Shown piece by piece: positions 1-11,499 of a stretch of DNA of 64,000 nucleotides (the first letter of the stretch is position 1; each line of letters begins with the position of its first letter). Origin of the DNA: Halichoerus grypus (lineage: Eukaryota > Chordata > Mammalia > Carnivora > Phocidae); the NCBI RefSeq assembly GCF_964656455.1, contig NC_135720.1, forward strand, positions 101,320,696 through 101,384,695, written 5' to 3'. Under the pieces are notes generated by a model. It did no database searches, was not told where the DNA came from, and saw nothing but the letters and a program-made list of their open reading frames with translations. The translations under genes were made by a program, and so were the position numbers.

Positions 1-620
1 CTGTGATCTCTAAGAGAAGACAAACAGACGAGACCAGCCTTATAATTGTTCTGGCTTGCTATCTAGACACAACTTTTAAAGAGCCAGCAACCACACAAAG
101 AATGTGAATAGTGGGTAAGAAAGACTGAGGCAGCTGGTAGTGGTGGGGGCAGAGTTCTGAAAAGAGGGAGCTTTGCAGAAAAAGAGCTCTAGAAATCTGA
201 ATAAGGAATTCTTTTGCATCTTTGCTAAGTACTCAGATATGTAAGCATAGCGTGAAGCTCCATAAGGCCTAGTAGAGAAGAACCAGGTATCTGGAAGATC
301 AAAATTCCCAGGGCGCAAACCAGGTAAGCTCTAGGAAAATATGTTGAACTCTAACCAGCAGGAGTAGAGCATCTTTGAAGATCTGTTAGCCTATTTAGGG
401 GAGTGAATTGTTATCAGAAGGGACTATGTGTAAGTAATTGGGGACAAACTATCAATTGAACAAAGGCTACTCCTTTTCAGAAAAAAAAAAAATCCATGAA
501 TATGGCAAGTCCTGTATATAAAAGTAATTGAATTTGTAGTTTATAAACCTTACCACAACGAACACATAGTTCCACATACATTCACAGTTCAATTCTATAC
601 TTTAATCCTATTCCTGCACA
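1..620. other. unique AT-rich DNA, nothing recognised
   Basis: No repeat, RNA gene or convincing reading frame was recognised here. The only long ORF, an 80-codon antisense frame at 76-318, has no recognisable motif and looks like a chance opening. Confidence 0.5.
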
Positions 621-624
621 ACTT

Positions 625-2010
625 TTTCAGAAAACAGAGGTGAACATTATCCTCATACCAAAAGCCAAAAAATAAATTTCAAAGACATAAAATTTGGAAT
701 TAACATCCTCATGAACATACACATTTCTTAACAAAATATTAGCAAATATGATGCATCAAAGTAAGTTAGTTTTATAATAGGAAAACAAGGTAGGTTTAAC
801 ATCAATATCAACCTATATAATTCACCATATTAATAGGCTTTTACAAAACTATAATTATCACAAAAGATGCAGGAAAAGCCTTTGAGAAAGTCAATACTTA
901 TTCATGATTTTAAAAAAAGACAAAACACAACTCCCAGCAAATTCATAATAGAAGGGAATTTTCTCAACTTGATACATGGGTCCTATGAGAAACTTTCAGC
1001 TAAAATAACACTTAATGGTGAAAGAATAAATGCTTTTCCTTTAATATCAGCAAGAAGAAAAGGATTCCCACTCATCATTACCAGCCCATTCATCAAGTCA
1101 AAAATAAAAATGTGTGGAGATTAGAAAGTATTAAAACTGTCTTTATTCACATGTGACACATGAAGAAGTATGTATCTGCATATACACTGAGGAATCTACA
1201 AAAAAAAAAAACAACCAGAACTTGTGAGTAAGCTAATAAATGCTATACGATACCAGATATATATATAGATAGATATTTACACTAGCAATGAGCAGCAATG
1301 CAAAATAAAACTATGATGAGATACCACTGCAAACCTCAAAGAACAACTACAATTCAAGACTGATGATTCTAATGTTGACAGTTGGCTACTTACATACATT
1401 GCTTATGAGAATATAAAATGTCAACCATTTTAAAAAGCAATTTAGCTCTTTCTTATAAATTTAAAAATATCTGCCATATAGCTTAACAATTTCATTCCTA
1501 GATATCTGACCAAGAGAAATACAAACACAAGCCCACACAGAGATGTGTACATACATGTATAGCTAACTTCCCCACAGCCAAAATTTGGGAACAATCCAAA
1601 TAGCCAGTAGGCAAATGAATAAACATGTTGGTATATCATACAACTGAAGGTTAATCAGCAATAAAAAGGAACGAACTACAGATACAACTCCACAACATGG
1701 ATTGTTTCACAAGCATTATGTTGCGAGGAAGAAGTCAGACACAGAAGAGTAGATACTCTTGAGTCATTTATATGAAACTCTAGAAAAATAATTACATTCT
1801 ACATTAGTAGAAAGCAGATCAGTAATGTCTGGTACTGAGGATGGGGAGATGAAATTTACTGTGAAGGAACTTTCTGGGTAATGAAAATGCTCTGTCTTAA
1901 CAGTGGTGGGAGTTGCCTGACTGTATACAGATCTCACAATTCATCAATATATATACTAGGGATAGATTTTATGTAAATTATGCCTTGATGGAGTTTACTT
2001 GAACAAAAAA
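625..2010 (+). mobile_element. old L1M fragment: ORF2 RT/C-terminal part and 3'UTR
   Basis: The stretch reads as a decayed LINE-1 in sense orientation. Around 640-1080 it follows the L1 reverse-transcriptase coding region ('aacatcctcatgaacatac', then the 'gaaagcctttgagaaagtc'-like and 'ctatgagaaactttcagc' segments). From about 1290 to 1700 it follows the ORF2 C-terminal segment ('atgagataccactgcaaacc', 'attcctagatatctgacc'), ending in an L1M-type 3'UTR near 2010. Stops and indels in every frame show an inactive ancient copy. Subfamily not assigned. Confidence 0.75.
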
Positions 2011-2244
2011 ACTTCTCAGTTTTATAGCTGTTATAAAAAATTGACAGTCCCCAAAGTAAGAAATATGAGTGTATATATTTTTATTCTGTATCTCAGGCAA
2101 CACATCAAGCAGCATATAAAAATATTATGCTAATTTACATTTTAGCAATTCAATTTAATATATTGTGATGACATAATATAATTGGGAAAGCCCTAAGATT
2201 CCTAGGATTAAGAACCTCTGTGTTAGATTCCAGTTCAGCCTAGT

Positions 2245-2375
2245 ACTAGATATATGATCTTGACCTTAACCAATGATCCTGTCCACGTCTCAGTATTCAT
2301 ATTTAATAATAGAAAATATAATACAAACCCAGGAGAGCATAGTAATATTCAAATTACCTAACAAATTAAAATACC
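2245..2375 (+). mobile_element. MIR SINE fragment (probable)
   Basis: Segments resemble the MIR core: a 'gatcttgaccttaaccaatg' stretch, then 'cacgtctcagtattcatat' and an 'aataatagaaaatataatac' stretch, in the order expected for the MIR sense strand. Strongly diverged. Confidence 0.45.
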
Positions 2376-2379
2376 TTTA

Positions 2380-4500
2380 TCAGAATTTTAAAGGAGTGTG
2401 CAAAGATGGACTTACTGCTATATTATCAATATTACTTATAAAAGTAGACATCGGATTTGCTACAACTTATGCAAGGAGTCCACAGTTGTCTCCAACAGGA
2501 GTTGATTTATACTATAAGGTCAACCAAAATTTAGAGAATGTTTAAGCTTCATATTCACTTGTGTGTATTTTGGTGAAAGAGATGAGAGACTACAAAAAAA
2601 ATTAAATGATGGCAATTTAATCACCCCAAAATATAATAGGTGTCATCATCAAATAGAAACATATATCCTTCTTTTGATTCTAGATGAGGTTTTATTTTTC
2701 TGCTAATACACCTTAGTTTAATATTTTTCATTAGAAGTCAGATAGGTTGATTTTTATTTATTCTAACATCTATTTATAAATAAATTTAAAACTGTCAGCT
2801 AAGTGCTTCAATGAGGATCCCTTTTCCATTTTCTTTAAAATTTTTGTTCATGTACCCTTAAAAATATATTGATTTTGCTATGTGCTGTTTTTTATTCATT
2901 TTTTCCTGTATATAAATGTATTCTGCATTAAAATGATTAACCAACCATAGCAAACTTACTGGAGAGAACAAAGCAACTATCTAAATAATGAACTGTGATT
3001 ACGAATAATTTTATGAAAAAACAATCTACTGTCTTGTTGCTAGATAATCTGGGTCACTTCTTTAGGACTATCTAGTAAAATAAAATAAAATAAAAACATT
3101 TTTATCAGAACTTAATATGTGAAATAGAGGGAAAAGGAAAACAACTTAGTTTTATAGATTTATTCAGTTGTAAAGAAGATGGGACATATTAACACTTTGA
3201 CAGGCTGAAAAGTAAAGGGGGAAAAGAACTATTTAGATAAGTAAAATGGAATGTAAAAAAAAAAATAGCAGATAGAAGACTTCTACAAAAATTCTAGCAG
3301 CTTCCTGACAATGTGATTAGCTAAATAAGGAAGTCATGCCCATAAAGAAATTCTAAGTGCAGTATTACTTAGGAAATGTAAAACCTAGTTTGGACAAATA
3401 ATTAGATGCAGATGGATTGGACAAATTCCATGGTCATTGGCAAGAACTTGGCTTTCTGAAGGCTCTCTGATGGCAACAGCTTTGCAATGAACGAATCTAA
3501 GCTGCAAGCTTGCTTGGTCAACAGATAGATCAACATTTGCTCTTGGGATGGATGTTAATATAAATCTATTATTTTCCTTCTAAAATGGTTTATCTTTCTC
3601 CTCTTTCCTAAAGAAAAGCAATTCTCTAATCTCCCTCAGCATAAATAAATGTTTAATTTTCTGTTTAATGTTAGGAAATAACTATTTTTTTCATGGCTAA
3701 ATGAGTTTCTTGATTTCAAGTTGTTCTTATTTGTTTGTTTAAAAGATGGACTGTGACTATAAACAAGTCCAATTAAAGAGCAATCACTTTTCAGCTAGTT
3801 TTCCAAGACTGATTTCCTATTAAAATACGCTGGCTCTACTTTAATCATAATGCAATAAAGTTATCATTTTAAATCGCAATGGATACGACTGAACCACTCC
3901 AAACCAAGGACACCTAATTCCTAATGTTAGGACCGCAATTTGCCAACATATAGGAGAGAGATACAATTATTTTAATCCCTCTAAGTTGGATGTCCATGAC
4001 CTTTCATTTTCCTCTTATATCCTTCCTCTTTTAATCTATTCAAAATATATAGGCATGGCATTGTTTTAAGGCAAGGTTTGGACTTGTGAAATTACATACC
4101 TAACCATTTCATAGAAATACTTTACAACCAACTTTATGAGATTTTATAAGAGAAAACTCAAATTACACATGGTAAACTGATATTAAAAAAACACACAAAA
4201 AGTACAATTTGTGACTGCCAAAAGGATGAAACAGATGGTAAAGTTGTTTTATTAAATTTTAGAAAAATTAGAGAGCAGTAGGAGTTAAGCCTTTCAATGG
4301 AAGACAATACAGAAAAGGGAAAACTTCATAGTTTTATTCTACAAATATTTTTTAAGTATCTTTTGTATGCCAAGGTATGGGCTATCTACATATGCAAAGA
4401 TAAATAGCCTTATACCTTGTGGTGTACAGTCTAATATCTACAAATTGATAATGACAGTGTTATTTAAACTGAAAAAAAAGAGAGATGAATAGTTGGAGCA
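2380..4500. other. unique AT-rich intergenic DNA
   Basis: About 2.1 kb of AT-rich sequence in which I recognise no gene, RNA or transposon family. It holds short A-rich and (AAAAT)-type runs, for example near 3080. Confidence 0.5.
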
Positions 4501-4509
4501 AAATGGGGG

Positions 4510-5372
4510 GAGGAGACTGCCATTTGTTGAACATCTTCTGTGTGCTCGATGCATCATTTTACATATCACGTTTTACAATACTCCAAAGTATTATTATTCT
4601 CATTTTAAAGATGAAGACATGATTTTTAAAGTAATTTTAAGTAAATTTCTCTAGATAAATGGGAAGGTTAAGATTTTAATTCAATGGATAAAGAAGATGT
4701 GGTATACATATACAATGGAATATTATGCAGCCATCAAAAGGAATGAGATCTTGCCATTTGCAACGACGTGGATGGAACTGGAAGGTATTATGCTGAGCAA
4801 AATAAGTCAAACAGAGAAAGACATGTATCATATGACCTCACTGATATGAGGAATTCTTAATCTCAGGAAACAAACTGAGGGTTGCTGGAGTGGGGGGTGG
4901 GGTGGGAGGGATGGGGTGACTGGGTGATGGACACTGGGGAGGGTATGTGCTCTGGTAAGCGCTGTGAACTGTGCAAGACTGTTGAATCACAGATCTGTAC
5001 CTCTGAAACAAATAATGCAATATATGTTAAGAAAGAAAAAAAGAAGAAGAAGAATGTAGCAGGAGGGGAAGAATGAAGGGGGGGAAATTGGAGGGGGAGA
5101 AGAACCATGAGAGACGATGGACTCTGAAAAACAAACTGAGGGTTCTAGAGGGGAGGGGGGTTGGGAGGATGGGTTAGCCTGGTGATGGGTATTGGGGAGG
5201 GCACGTTCTGCATGGTGCACTGGGTGTTATGCACAAACAATGAATCATGGAACACTATATCTAAAACTAATGATGTAATGTATGGGGATTAACATAACAA
5301 TAAAAAATTTAAAAAAAAAAAAGAAAAGAAAAAAAAAAAAGATTTTAATTCAAACCTGCCAGCTCCAAAAGC
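4510..5372 (-). mobile_element. MIR SINE, interrupted by an L1 insertion
   Basis: 4510-4684 follows the MIR reverse strand: 'catttgttgaacatcttctg', then 'attattattctcattttaaa' and 'gggaaggttaagattttaat'. The match resumes after the L1 at 5354 with 'aaacctgccagctcc', which corresponds to the MIR 'gaacccaggcagtc' segment. The L1 therefore landed inside a pre-existing MIR. Confidence 0.65.
4685..5338 (+). mobile_element. 5'-truncated LINE-1, young caniform type
   Basis: The insert begins in the last part of ORF2 (the translated segment around 4690-4845 includes EYYAAIKRNEILPFATTW) and runs through the carnivore L1 3'UTR with its two G-rich blocks (4880-4950 and 5085-5190) to an A-rich tail. It is flanked by an exact 15-bp target-site duplication, 'aagattttaattcaa', at 4670-4684 and 5339-5353. 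The full ORF2 is absent, so it is a dead-on-arrival copy. Confidence 0.9.
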
Positions 5373-5375
5373 CTT

Positions 5376-5695
5376 CTTCCCTAAGATAGAAATTTTTAGG
5401 GGATTGCCATCCTGAATAAATTCTATACAACATATAAGTTTGCACTAATTTCTTCTGGGCGATAGAATGAAGATCTAACTTCCCTGAATATGTTTATACT
5501 CTCTCTCTCTAAATCTGCAAAGTTCCTTTACAAATGAGATACAGGAAGAGAGGAATTAACTTTACTTGCACCAAACTTTTGTGCTGACCTCCCTTTTAGA
5601 AATTTCAAGCAGAGGTGATTTGGGGGAGAGGAGCAGGAAGCTTTGAATAAGGATAGATGAAGGTGACTCTTGTGCTCTAAAATCTAAAACTGAAA
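5376..5695. other. unique DNA, nothing recognised
   Basis: No gene or repeat was recognised in this interval apart from a short (CT)n run near 5500. Confidence 0.45.
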
Positions 5696-5697
5696 CT

Positions 5698-6330
5698 TGG
5701 ATATTGTTCTGGTTATTTATTGTTACATAACAAACTACTCCAAAACTTAGATACTTAAAATACCTATTTTATTTTTCTAAAGATTTTGAGGGTTATAAAT
5801 TTGGGAAGGGCTTACCTAAATAGTTTATCTCTTGCCAACTGGTATCATATGCAGAGACTGGGGTGGGAGATCCACTTATAAGTGGTCTCTTCACTCACAT
5901 ATTTGGCATTTCATTGCTCCTTGGTCTCTCTCTTTTTTTTTTTTTTTTTTTTACTCTCCGTATATGGTATCTCAACATACTTGGCCTTTCAATGTAACTT
6001 GGAGATCTCACAGCATGGACAGACCCTTACACATCATTAATTACTATTACTCCCAGAGTAAGCATTCCTAGAGCAAACAGTCCAAGAGGACCCTAGATAA
6101 TTTGCAAGGGTTTTTCTGACCTAACCTTAGGAGTTGAAGGATGTCACTTTCTCATATCCTATGGGCCAAATAAGTCACTCCGTCCAGTGTCCAGTACAGA
6201 CTCTAGGGCAAAAGAGCAATAGACTCTACCTCTTCATGGGATTATGTGTATCCAGAAAGGGAGGGAATTGGCGGTGACCGTCTTGAAGACAGTCTTCCAC
6301 AAGAATAGAGAAGTCCTAATATAAATAATT
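5698..6330 (+). mobile_element. ancient interspersed repeat, probably LTR-type
   Basis: The sequence follows a common mammalian dispersed repeat that begins '...attgttacataacaaactac' and ends with 'aatagactctacctcttcat'. Intermediate landmarks are 'agtccaagaggacccta' and 'tgacctaaccttaggagttg'. I recognise the pattern but cannot name the family securely. A poly-T run lies at about 5932-5952. Confidence 0.45.
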
Positions 6331-6373
6331 ATTAAAGCTCCTTAATCAACCATCATCTGATCTACCCAAATTT

Positions 6374-6564
6374 TTTTTTAAAGATTTTATTTATTTATTT
6401 GAGAGAGAGAATGAAAGAGAGAGAGCATGAGAGGGGGGAGGGGCAGAGGGAGAAGCAGACTCCCCGCTGAGCAGGGAGCCCGATGTGGGACTCGATCCCA
6501 GGACTCCAGGATCATGACCTGAGCCGAAGGCAGTCGCTTAACCAACTGAACCACCCAGGCGCCC
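6374..6564 (-). mobile_element. Can-SINE (tRNA-derived), antisense
   Basis: The antisense SINE shows a T-rich tail, a GA-rich block and the reverse complement of the tRNA-like head ('ccacccaggcgccc'). The internal RNA polymerase III B-box region lies around 6478-6500. Exact target-site duplications 'tgatctacccaaattt' flank it at 6358-6373 and 6565-6580. Confidence 0.95.
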
Positions 6565-6580
6565 TGATCTACCCAAATTT

Positions 6581-7114
6581 AAAAATAGTTTCATCACAAG
6601 TATATAAACCAAATAAGTGGGAAGTAGCATAAACACCCTAAATTTACTAGAAATGATGTGAGCCAATGTCAGCAAAGCTTTCTACAAGCAGGTAGAGAGA
6701 TCCCCTTTGGCTAAAAGATATAGAAAAGAAGTTTGGAAATTTAGATTGGTTTGGATATAAAAGGCATACAAGTGTAAAATATGATACTGGACACTTTGTC
6801 CAAACTTTGAATCTATAGTTTGACAAGTGAGAAACTAGAAGGGATTTTCATACTACTCACTGGCTGAAAGAGCTTATGAACATCTAGGATGCATTTTAAT
6901 TAAATTTAATATCAATAAGATAGGCTACTACCCTTAAAGACATACAAACACGATCTGGCAACAATTCACTTGAGCCATTTTGCAATGCACAACAAAAATC
7001 CACTCAAGCCCAAGCCCTGGCTCCATTCCCACCAAAAGTAAGCTGATACATACCAGACAGGATAACTGTGGGGTAAATTTAAAAAATGATGACTGTCTAC
7101 TCAGAACTAAAGGA

Positions 7115-7118
<4 letters not shown>
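6581..7118. other. unique intergenic DNA
   Basis: Nothing recognisable as a gene or repeat. The short frames reading into the CA microsatellite at 6980-7289 are repeat-driven artefacts. Confidence 0.45.

Positions 7119-7157
<39 letters not shown>
7119..7157. repeat. (CA)n microsatellite
   Basis: About 19 uninterrupted CA units, followed by 'catacacatc'. Confidence 0.97.
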
Positions 7158-7162
<5 letters not shown>

Positions 7163-7592
7163 ATCATATCTTTGTTCTAATCTCTGTGTCCAGGCAGGAA
7201 AGGGGCTGGCGATTTTCTCTTTCAGCTCCTCAGAAGATGTTCATTCACATGAAATGGAAATGGGATATGTCAAAGAAAAATTGCAATAGTAAAGTTAAAC
7301 AAGCAAGAGAGACCCTTTTTAAGACTATTTGCAATAGGGAAGAGAGATTGAATTTAACTCCCTGAAACAAAAAATGAGAGTGTTTTTAAGGATTGGGGTG
7401 AGCTAGTGGAAAAGTACTAGAGGATGTTAGTGGGAAGGTTGATCAATTGATTAGGCCATCTGTGGTTGCTAATTGTTGCTTATGGAAGTTAGGCTCCTAC
7501 CTCTCGCAGAGACTGGGAGATGGGAGCAATATCTTTCTTGACGATTACACCTCGAAGGGATGCCTCCCAAGTCCTTAAAAAAGACATTCCTG

Positions 7593-7793
7593 GGAGCGCC
7601 TGGGTGGATCTGTTGTTAAGCATCTGCCTTCAGCTCAGGTCATGATCCCCAGGTCCTGGGATCAAGCCCCGCATCAGGCTCTCTGCTCAGCGGGAAGCCT
7701 GCTTCTCCTTCTCTCACTCCCCCTGCTTGTGTTCCCTCCCTCACTGTGTCTCTCTCTGTCAGATAAATAAATAAAAATCTTTAAAAAAAAAAG
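7593..7793 (+). mobile_element. Can-SINE, sense
   Basis: The head 'gagcgcctgggtgg', the B-box-like 'gatcaagccccgcatc', the CT-rich block and the 'ataaataaataaaaatc' tail are all present. Flanking duplication 'aaagacattc(c/t)tgg' ends at 7592 and recurs at 7794-7807 with one mismatch. Confidence 0.95.
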
Positions 7794-7916
7794 AAAGACA
7801 TTCTTGGATTACAAAACTGGAAAGAGGCTGGGAGAAGATTTATATCTCAAAGGAGCAGAGAAAGAATTTACAATTGGAAGTATTCTGAAGCAAATATTCT
7901 AAGAAAAGGAAGGTCA

Positions 7917-9537
7917 AACCCACAAGTATATGGTCAATTAATCTTCAACAAAGCAGGAAAGATTATCCAGTGGGAAAAAGACAAGTCTCTTCGACAAATG
8001 GTGCTAGGAAAACTGGAGAACAACATGCAAAAGAATAAAACTATGCCACTTTCGTACACCAAACACAAAAATAAATTCAAAATGGATTAAAGACTAAATG
8101 TGAGATCTGAAACCATAAAAATCCTAGAGGAGATTTGATATCAGTCAGAGCAACTTTGATATCAGTCAGAGCAACTTCCTTCTGGATATGTCTCCTGAGG
8201 CCAGGGAAACAAAAGCAAAAATAAACAATTGGGACTTCATCAAAATAAAAAGCTTCTGCACAGGGGCGCCTGGGTGGCTCAGTTGGTTAAGCGACTGCCT
8301 TCGGCTCAGGTCATGATCCTGGAGTCCCTGGATCGAGTCCCGCATCAGGCTCCCTGCTCGGCAGGGAGTCTGCTTCTCCCCCTGACCCTCCCCCCTCTCA
8401 TGTGCTCTCTCTCATTCTCTCTCTCTCAAATAAATAAATAAAATCTTTAAAAAAAAAAAAAAAGCTTCTGCACAGTGAAGAAAACAATCAACAAAACTAA
8501 AAGGCAACCTACAGAATGGGAGAAGATATTTGCAAATGATATATCTGAAAAAGGGTTGGTATCCAAAAATATTAAGAACTAATAAAACTCAACACCCAAA
8601 AAACAAATAATCCAATTAAAAAATGGACAGAAGACATGAATAGACATTTTTCCAAAGAAGACACACAGATGGCCAACAGACACATGAAAAGATGCTCAAC
8701 ATCACTTAACATCAGGGTAATACAAATCAAAACTACAATGAGATATCACCTCATGCCTGTCAGAATGGCTAAAATCGACAACACAGGAAACAATAGGTGT
8801 TGGTGAAGATGCAGAGAAAGGGGAACGCTCCTACACTGTTGGTGGGAATGCAAACTGGTGCAGCCACTCTGGAAAACAGTATGGAGGTTCCTCAAAAATT
8901 TTAAAATAGAATTACCCTATGACCCAGCAATTGCACTACTAGTATTTACCCAAAGAATACAAAAATACTAAAAAAAAAAAAAGAAAGAAAGAAAGAAAAA
9001 AGAATACAAAAATCCTAATTCAAAGGGATATATGCACCCTGATGCCTATAGTAGCATTATCAACAAGCCAAACTATGGAAAGAGCCCAAGTGTCCATCAA
9101 CTGATGAATGGATAAAGAAGATGTGGTATATATGTACAAGGGAATGTTATTCAGTCATAAAAAAGAATGAAATCTTGCCATTTGCAATGAAACAGATGGA
9201 GCTAGAGAGTATTATGCTAAGCAAAATAAGTCAGAGAAAGCCAAATACCATATGATTTCACTCATATGTGGAATTTAAGAAGCAAAACAAATGAGCAAAA
9301 GAAAAAAGAGAGAGAGGCAAACCAAGAAACAGACTTAACTACAGAGAACCAACTGATGGCTACCAGAGGGGAGGTGGGGGGACGGACGGATGGGTGAAAT
9401 AAGTGATGGGGATTAAGGAGTGCACTTGCTGTAATGAGTACCAGGTCATGTATGAAGTGTTGAATCACTATATCGTACATCTGAAACTAATATTACACTG
9501 TATGTTAACTAACTGGAATTTAAATAGAAACTTAAAA
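7917..9537 (+). mobile_element. LINE-1 3' portion with nested SINE
   Basis: The insert carries the end of ORF2 (landmarks 'atggtcaattaatcttcaac' at 7930 and 'acactgttggtgggaatg' at 8833) and a 3'UTR ending near 9530. Flanking 13-bp duplications 'aaaaggaaggtca' are at 7904-7916 and 9538-9550. Its 3'UTR differs from that of the young L1 copies at 4685, 19109 and 53959, so it belongs to another and probably older subfamily. Within it are a SINE (8264-8458), a 22-bp tandem duplication (8135-8178) and an A/GAAA-rich expansion (8970-9002) flanked by a repeated 'gaatacaaaaat'. Confidence 0.9.
8264..8458 (+). mobile_element. Can-SINE, sense, nested in L1
   Basis: Head 'ggcgcctgggtggctcagtt' and tail 'aaataaataaataaaatc'. 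The 17-bp target-site duplication 'aaaaagcttctgcacag' lies at 8247-8263 and 8459-8475, inside L1 ORF2 sequence, so the SINE is younger than the L1. Confidence 0.96.
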
Positions 9538-9550
9538 AAAAGGAAGGTCA

Positions 9551-10209
9551 GTGGCCTATAGTCAAGAAGAAAAGTATCTGAAGTTTAGTAAACCTGAAGG
9601 GCACATTAAGGCCATCTTTGAGGTATATATATGTCAAGTCTTGGATGTGTTATCTAGACAGCCATACCTAGGAAAGGATTCTAAGTAACTCATATAAAGT
9701 GTACAAGCTAAGAGATGAATCTTGTGCCCCAGCAAGGACTTTAAACTGCCTAATGAACTGGAACACACCCCTCAAGCTTCAATTCCTCCCTCCAGACAAT
9801 TTGGAACAAAAAGTAATTGTTATGATGATGTCCTGCATGGAAGAAAACCCAATCTGTATCCAGCTTTATCCAAGCTTAAAAGAAAGCCCCAAAGCATTAA
9901 TTTTGCAACATGTGGAGAATACTGGATTCAGCAATCCTATATGCTTTGTTAAAACTAATTTACAACCTTCAAATTGCATCTTATATAGGCCATGCCCCTT
10001 CAGGCATTTCAGTCATACCTAAGATTCTGTAAAATAGAATCCCCTCATAGAGGAGTTGTCAGGCTCACAAGTCTCTGAAAATTTGCCTTAGGGAGTCACA
10101 CAGTGGTTGTGAAAAATGCTGTCTGTGTTTTACCATTTCTGAAATCCTTCCCTTGAAATCACACAGAGCATGGCTGTCATTTTCTAGGGAGCAGAAAGGT
10201 ACTGCTAGG
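9551..10209. other. unique intergenic DNA
   Basis: The longest frame (9699-10022, plus strand, 107 codons) has no domain I recognise, no codon bias I can discern and no splice context. I treat it as non-coding. Confidence 0.45.
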
Positions 10210-10225
10210 TCTCTGGTATAATATA

Positions 10226-10415
10226 AAGATTTTTATTTATTTTTTGAGAGAGAGAGAGAGACAACAAGAGAGGGAACACAAGCAGGGGGAGTGGGAGAGG
10301 GAGAAGCAGACTTCCCGCAGAGCAGGGAGCCCGATGCGGGGCTCGATCCCAGGACCCTGGGATCATGACCTGAGCCGAAGGCAGACGCTTAACGACTGAG
10401 CCACCCAGGCGCCCC
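10226..10415 (-). mobile_element. Can-SINE, antisense
   Basis: GA-rich block and reverse-complement head ('gccacccaggcgcccc'). Target-site duplication 'tctctggtat(a/g)atata' at 10210-10225 and 10416-10431. Confidence 0.95.
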
Positions 10416-10439
10416 TCTCTGGTATGATATATAGGAAAA

Positions 10440-11235
10440 AACAGAAGACAAAAATCCAGGCACTTGCCACCTAAAATTCTCCTTAAAACTAAGTCAAAAA
10501 AAAAAAAAAAAAAAAAACTTGTATAAGCTATATATATAACATGTCCCAATCATAAGGCAAGTATTTTGAGTATTTAAGGAAATTTCTGAGCTCTTTACCC
10601 TGAATCTTTCCTGATATTTGACTTTTTACAATTATACATTAACAGATTTTGGTTGAGGCTCTGGTCTCAGTAAAAATTTAAATAACTCAAAGTTAGAATT
10701 TACAATTATGATATGTTGACCCTTCAGTATACTGAAGACACAGAGTATGAATAATGATTTTTGAAGAAGAAAACTCTAAAAGACCCATGATGGGCACAAA
10801 GTAATAATGGGAAATACAACTCTATTGTTTTAAGCAACTCAGATTTGGAGGCTATTCATTACAATAGTATAACAGCACATATGCTGATAAATACAAACAT
10901 TGAAAAATATTAGGAAATTAAAAACAAAAAAAGAATAAAAAATATAATAGAAAATAATCTATAGACTCATACATAATTGTTAAAAGTTGGTTCTCAGAAA
11001 AGACTAATAAAATTGATAAGACATCGGTGAGACATTAAGAGAAGAGTTAAATAATCAATATAATGAATGAAAAATGGAATATCACAACAACCTACAAATA
11101 TTTTTAAAATAAGGATAATATAACCATTCATATAGAATGTTTGCTTTGTGGTAATAACACTGAAGAATGATAAAGAAAGGAAAGTCTCTTCAGTAAATTG
11201 TGCTAGGTTAAATTGGATACCGTAGATTGCAAAAA
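10440..11235. other. unique AT-rich DNA
   Basis: No gene or repeat recognised. A poly-A run is present at about 10497-10517. Confidence 0.45.
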
Positions 11236-11239
11236 CCAC

Positions 11240-11490
11240 TACAAATTCTTTCCTTCCACCAAGAAGTGGAGTCTGTCCCCCCTATCTGGATTTGCCTTAT
11301 TTGGCCAGTGGGACAGAAGGAAATAGAATACAACACAGATTGAAAAGTGTTTGATGTCTTGTGCTTGGGACTTCTGTGACCACTGTGATATGAACAAGCC
11401 TAGACAAACCTGCAGGATAATGAAGAACAGATGACCCTACCAGTCAACCAACATAACTCAATTATACACATGTTATCGGAGGGGCCAGTC
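11240..11490 (+). mobile_element. MLT1/MaLR-like LTR fragment (probable)
   Basis: The order 'ccaccaagaagtggagtctg' - 'tggatttgccttatttggcc' - 'agtgggacagaagg' - 'gatatgaacaagcctagac' - 'gcaggataatgaagaaca' resembles the body of mammalian MLT1-type LTRs. Diverged; no flanking duplication was found. Confidence 0.45.
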
Positions 11491-11499
11491 AGTATGTCT

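Noticed and set aside
6980..7289. Frames with repeated Thr-His residues
   Set aside because: Translations of the (CA)n microsatellite.
8229..8441. Repeated [22 protein letters not shown] proteins in many places
   Set aside because: This is the translated Can-SINE head and recurs in each SINE copy; it is not a gene family.
9699..10022. 107-codon plus-strand ORF
   Set aside because: Overlapped by another frame of 76 codons, with no recognisable motif; consistent with chance in non-coding DNA.
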